NCBI GenBank assembly: GCA_903930085.1
Contig: CAIYXD010000511.1
Coordinates: forward strand, 1-26,604
Direction of reading: 5' to 3'
Source of the DNA: an uncultured Flavobacteriia bacterium
GTDB taxonomy: Bacteria; Bacteroidota; Bacteroidia; Flavobacteriales_D; Crocinitomicaceae
Length of the DNA stretch: 26,604 nucleotides
Shown: positions 23,662 to 26,604 of the stretch, piece after piece
Position numbering within the stretch: the stretch's first letter is position 1
Layout: every line of letters starts with the position of its first letter
Notes under the pieces: model-generated
Told to the model about the DNA's origin: nothing
Seen by the model: only the letters and a program-made list of their open reading frames with translations
The model's database searches: none
Made by a program: the position numbers and the translations under genes

Positions 23662-24744
23662 ATGGAACCACTTAAAATAATTTGTTTTTGCATTGGAGGT
23701 ATTATAATTTCTTTAATCAGTAATGTTTTCCTTTTGAATTTCTCGAAATCTTTGGGGATAAGAAATAAAAATGATGTATTGGTTCGATGGAGCAATGAAT
23801 CTAAACCTTCCCTTGGTGGAGTTTCTTTTTTTGTGGTATTTCTATTTTTCATTTTGGTACATTTAATTTTGTTTTATGATGAAAATATTTTTCACAATGA
23901 TTTATTTACTTTTTCTCCTTTTGAATTCACAGGTTTGGTTTTAGCCGGTACTTTGGCATTTTCTATGGGCTTGGCAGATGATGCATACAATACAAAACCA
24001 CTAATCAAATTGCTCGTTCAAATCTCTTGCGGTATTATATTTATACTTACGGGTACAAAAATTGACGTAACACATATTTTTGCAATCGATGCTGCATTAA
24101 CTGTTCTATGGGTTGTAATTATCATGAATTCACTGAATATGTTGGACAACATGGATGGGATAACAGGAACAACCGTATTTTCAATTTTGTTGACTTGTTT
24201 GCTTGGAGGCTGGATTGTTTCTGGTTTTAATGCAGATATATGGACACTCTCAATTGCAGCAATGCTAGGTGGCATTCTTGGTTTTCTATTCTTGAATGTT
24301 CACCCATCCAAATTGTTTATGGGTGATGCTGGAAGTCAATTTATTGGGCTTTTCGTTTCGTTTTTTGCCATCCGGAATTTATGGAATGTTAGCTCAGAAA
24401 CCGAAACAAATGCTTGGGCTAGTATAATTGTAACGTTGATTGCTTTTACTCCTGCAGCTGCTGATACGTTGACGGTTGTAATTAACCGTTTGAAAAAAGG
24501 AAAATCACCGATGGTTGGTGGAAAAGACCACACGACGCACCACTTGGTTTATGCAGGATTAAACGACATTCAAGTTTGGTATGTTTTTCTTGGCTTGGGA
24601 ATTGGTGCAACGCTGCTTTCTTTGTTAATGATTTATCTGATTGACTTAGGGATAATTCTTCCAATTGCATTTTTCTCGATTTACTTTTTAGTGACGTTCT
24701 ATTTCCTTTACCGTAACACACTTAAATTTCCACAAAAGAAGTAG
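23662..24744 (+). CDS. WecA/TagO-like undecaprenyl-phosphate sugar-1-phosphate transferase
   Basis: This 360-residue polytopic protein transfers a sugar-1-phosphate (often GlcNAc-1-P) to undecaprenyl phosphate, the first step of lipid-linked polysaccharide synthesis. About ten hydrophobic segments are visible. Conserved motifs of the MraY/WecA superfamily are present: LGGVSFF (51-57), GLADDAYNTKP (103-113) with D106/D107, NMLDNMDGITG (159-169), GDAGS (221-225) and GGKDHTTHH (286-294). Presence in the exopolysaccharide operon favours WecA/TagO-like function over MraY. The actual sugar is unknown. Confidence 0.9.
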   Translation: MEPLKIICFCIGGIIISLISNVFLLNFSKSLGIRNKNDVLVRWSNESKPSLGGVSFFVVFLFFILVHLILFYDENIFHNDLFTFSPFEFTGLVLAGTLAFSMGLADDAYNTKPLIKLLVQISCGIIFILTGTKIDVTHIFAIDAALTVLWVVIIMNSLNMLDNMDGITGTTVFSILLTCLLGGWIVSGFNADIWTLSIAAMLGGILGFLFLNVHPSKLFMGDAGSQFIGLFVSFFAIRNLWNVSSETETNAWASIIVTLIAFTPAAADTLTVVINRLKKGKSPMVGGKDHTTHHLVYAGLNDIQVWYVFLGLGIGATLLSLLMIYLIDLGIILPIAFFSIYFLVTFYFLYRNTLKFPQKK

Positions 24745-24767
24745 GATTAAATGTCTTTTGAATTAAG

Positions 24768-24782
24768 TATTTTTGTTTGATA
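24768..24782 (+). promoter_or_regulatory. Promoter -7 element of the lytic transglycosylase gene
   Basis: TATTTTTG at 24768-24775 matches TAnnTTTG, with transcription expected near 24782 and a leader of about 11 bases. No -33 TTTG is at the usual distance. Confidence 0.35.
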
Positions 24783-24792
24783 TTATTTTCAG

Positions 24793-25707
24793 ATGAGATA
24801 CCTCTTTTTATTTTCCATTTTATTCAGTTTACTGTTTGCTTGCACAAGTACCACTTCGAAGGTTTCAATAATTGACCACAACACATCTTCTCTAAATTCA
24901 CTTCCAGAATTACCAATTAAAATGTCCTTTTGTGGACAAACAATAAATTTGGAAGATGAAGATATTCGGGAGCGGTTGGATCGCGAAATATTGGTTAATG
25001 TGTATTATCAAAGTTCTACCTTGCAAACGTTCAAGCGCGCAAATCGGTTTTTTCCGGCAATGGAAAAGATCTTGAAGGAAAATGATGTGCCGGATGATTT
25101 TAAATATTTAGCCGTAATTGAAAGTAATTTAATTCAGGCGGTAAGTCCTGCCGGTGCAAAAGGATTTTGGCAATTCATGCCCGGAACGGCAGCCGAATAC
25201 AAACTTCAAATAAATAATGAAGTGGACGAGCGTTTAAACATTAAAAAAAGTACCATCGCAGCTTGTCGTTACTTGAATTTTGCAAACGACACACTGAAAG
25301 ATTGGATATTGGCAGCTGCAGCATACAACCGCGGAATCGGAGGCGTGCGTTCCGATATGCGTTGGCAACGAACTGAAAATTATTTTGACACCCAAATGAA
25401 TTCGGAAACCAGCCGTTACGTATTCAGAATTTTAGCGGTGAAATTAATACTCGAAAATCCGGAGAAATACGCTTACAACCTGAAAGAAATTGAAGTTTAT
25501 AAACCTTTTCGTACGTTTAGTGTTCCTATAAGAGAATCTATTCCAAATTTGGCAGAATGGTCAATTGAAAAAGGAATAAATTATAAGATTCTAATTAAAT
25601 TAAATCCATGGATTTTAACCAATAAATTGACTGTAAAAGACAATGCTTTTTATATTCAATTACCACATGCGGATTTTAATTTAAAACCATACGAAGCATA
25701 TAACTAG
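24793..25707 (+). CDS. Lipoprotein lytic transglycosylase (SLT fold)
   Basis: This 304-residue protein is a membrane-anchored lytic transglycosylase that cleaves glycan strands of peptidoglycan. The signal peptide ends in a good lipobox (LFAC, lipid-modified C17). The SLT domain spans about 90-200. The catalytic glutamate is E110 in YLAVIESNL, followed by GAKGFWQFMPGTA (121-133) and AAAAYNRG (174-181). The C-terminal 60 residues (from about 240) resemble a peptidoglycan-binding module, possibly a divergent LysM. The architecture resembles MltD. uvrA begins two bases after the stop, so the two may share a message although their functions are unrelated. Confidence 0.92.
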   Translation: MRYLFLFSILFSLLFACTSTTSKVSIIDHNTSSLNSLPELPIKMSFCGQTINLEDEDIRERLDREILVNVYYQSSTLQTFKRANRFFPAMEKILKENDVPDDFKYLAVIESNLIQAVSPAGAKGFWQFMPGTAAEYKLQINNEVDERLNIKKSTIAACRYLNFANDTLKDWILAAAAYNRGIGGVRSDMRWQRTENYFDTQMNSETSRYVFRILAVKLILENPEKYAYNLKEIEVYKPFRTFSVPIRESIPNLAEWSIEKGINYKILIKLNPWILTNKLTVKDNAFYIQLPHADFNLKPYEAYN

Positions 25708-25708
25708 C

Positions 25709-26604
25709 GTGAACGATAACGAAGAAGGATACATCGAAATTTTTGGAGCAAGAGAACATAATTTAAAAAATATTGATCTCAAAATCCCACGCAATCAATT
25801 GGTTGTGTTTACTGGCTTAAGTGGAAGTGGGAAATCTTCCTTGGCTTTTGATACCATTTTCGCAGAGGGACAACGCCGGTATATTGAAACATTTTCGGCT
25901 TACGCAAGGCAATTTTTAGGCGGACTCGAGCGACCAGATGTAGACAAAATCAATGGTTTGAGCCCTGTGATTTCCATTGAACAAAAAACAGTTTCTCGCT
26001 CGCCACGCTCCACAGTTGGCACAATTACGGAAATTTATGATTTTTTACGTTTGCTCTATGCTAGAGTAGGTGTTGCTGTTTCCTATGAAACGGGTGAAAA
26101 AATGGTCAAATATTCCGACGATCAAATTGTAGAACTAATAATCGAGCAGTATAATGGCAAAAAAGTAAGTTTTCTTGCGCCAAAAATCAAAGGAAGAAAA
26201 GGACATTACCGCGAGCTTTTTGAGCAAATATTGAAAATGGGTTTCACAAAGGTTCGGGTCGACGGAGAAATCAAAGAAATCGAGAAAGCAATGAAACTGG
26301 ATCGTTATAAAATCCATGATATCGATATTGTAGTTGACCGTTTATTGATAAAATCCGATGATCGAAAGCGAATCTATGAGTCTGTTATCACAACGATGAA
26401 ACACGGTAATAAAGCGATGATGGTAATGGATTTTGAAACAGAAAAGGTTCGCCATTTTAGCCGTTCACTAATGTGTCCAACTTCTGGTATTTCTTATCCA
26501 GAACCAGAACCAAGTTTGTTTTCCTTCAATTCGCCTTATGGTGCTTGTCCCGATTGCAGCGGACTCGGCGAAGTGTCGGAGGCAGATATTGATAAAATTA
26601 TTCC
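25709..26604 (+). CDS. uvrA: UvrA excinuclease ATPase subunit, 5' part
   Basis: The frame runs 298 codons to the window edge. It encodes the first third of UvrA, the damage-recognition ATPase of nucleotide excision repair. The first Walker A motif GLSGSGKSS is at 36-44, followed by the family text FAEGQRRYIETFSAYARQFL (51-70) and DKINGLSPVISIEQKT. The first zinc module is at 256-283 and has C256, C280 and C283, but the position expected to be the second cysteine is S259. The start is GTG at 25709, two bases after the transglycosylase stop; no ATG precedes the conserved N-terminus. The gene is absent from a simple stop-to-stop listing because it is cut by the window end. Confidence 0.93.
   Translation, partial: MNDNEEGYIEIFGAREHNLKNIDLKIPRNQLVVFTGLSGSGKSSLAFDTIFAEGQRRYIETFSAYARQFLGGLERPDVDKINGLSPVISIEQKTVSRSPRSTVGTITEIYDFLRLLYARVGVAVSYETGEKMVKYSDDQIVELIIEQYNGKKVSFLAPKIKGRKGHYRELFEQILKMGFTKVRVDGEIKEIEKAMKLDRYKIHDIDIVVDRLLIKSDDRKRIYESVITTMKHGNKAMMVMDFETEKVRHFSRSLMCPTSGISYPEPEPSLFSFNSPYGACPDCSGLGEVSEADIDKII

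Overview
The window looks like chromosomal DNA of a member of the Bacteroidota, most likely the order Flavobacteriales. The DNA is AT-rich. Several promoters match the Bacteroidota form (TTG or TTTG near -33, TAnnTTTG near -7). The gene content also fits: a MoxR-DUF58 (Bat) operon, an ECF sigma-crtI-crtB-idi cluster, the hpt-adk-obgE neighbourhood and a Wza/Wzc-type exopolysaccharide locus. Assignments rest on motifs read by eye; no database search was run. I see no rRNA, tRNA, CRISPR array, insertion sequence or prophage. No gene-free stretch exceeds 300 bases; the longest are about 10215-10502 and 15889-16138.

Layout. (1) 1-2248, minus strand: moxR, a DUF58 protein and the start of an exported protein, the beginning of a Bat-type operon. 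(2) 2347-4535: a small zinc-finger-like protein of unknown function, a DUF3050 protein, an SRPBCC protein and a cupin. (3) 4652-10214, minus strand: a tightly packed seven-gene unit in the order ECF sigma factor, phytoene desaturase, phytoene synthase, IPP isomerase, 6-pyruvoyl-tetrahydropterin-synthase-like protein, DNA photolyase and Bcp peroxiredoxin. Its promoter overlaps a 21-bp palindrome, with further half-sites around it. (4) 10503-14558: purK on the minus strand, diverging from hpt-adk and then obgE-PAP2 phosphatase. (5) 14566-18603: a PlsC-type acyltransferase, D-Ala-D-Ala ligase and a PBP4-type carboxypeptidase, all envelope genes. (6) 18742-24744, plus strand: exopolysaccharide genes (glycosyltransferase, export protein, tyrosine-kinase copolymerase with a Tyr-Gly repeat tail, RmlC, WecA/TagO-like transferase). 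(7) 24793-26604: a lipoprotein lytic transglycosylase and the 5' part of uvrA.

The most distinctive part is region 3. One transcript appears to join carotenoid synthesis (quenching), a pterin enzyme, a light-driven DNA repair enzyme and a peroxide-detoxifying enzyme under an ECF sigma factor. This reads as a photo-oxidative stress operon. The operator-like palindrome over the promoter suggests control by a regulator not encoded here; a light-sensing MerR-type (LitR/CarH) repressor is my inference. The pterin enzyme has the spacing of the true (type II) PTPS rather than of QueD, so a pterin made for the light response is the most interesting open possibility.
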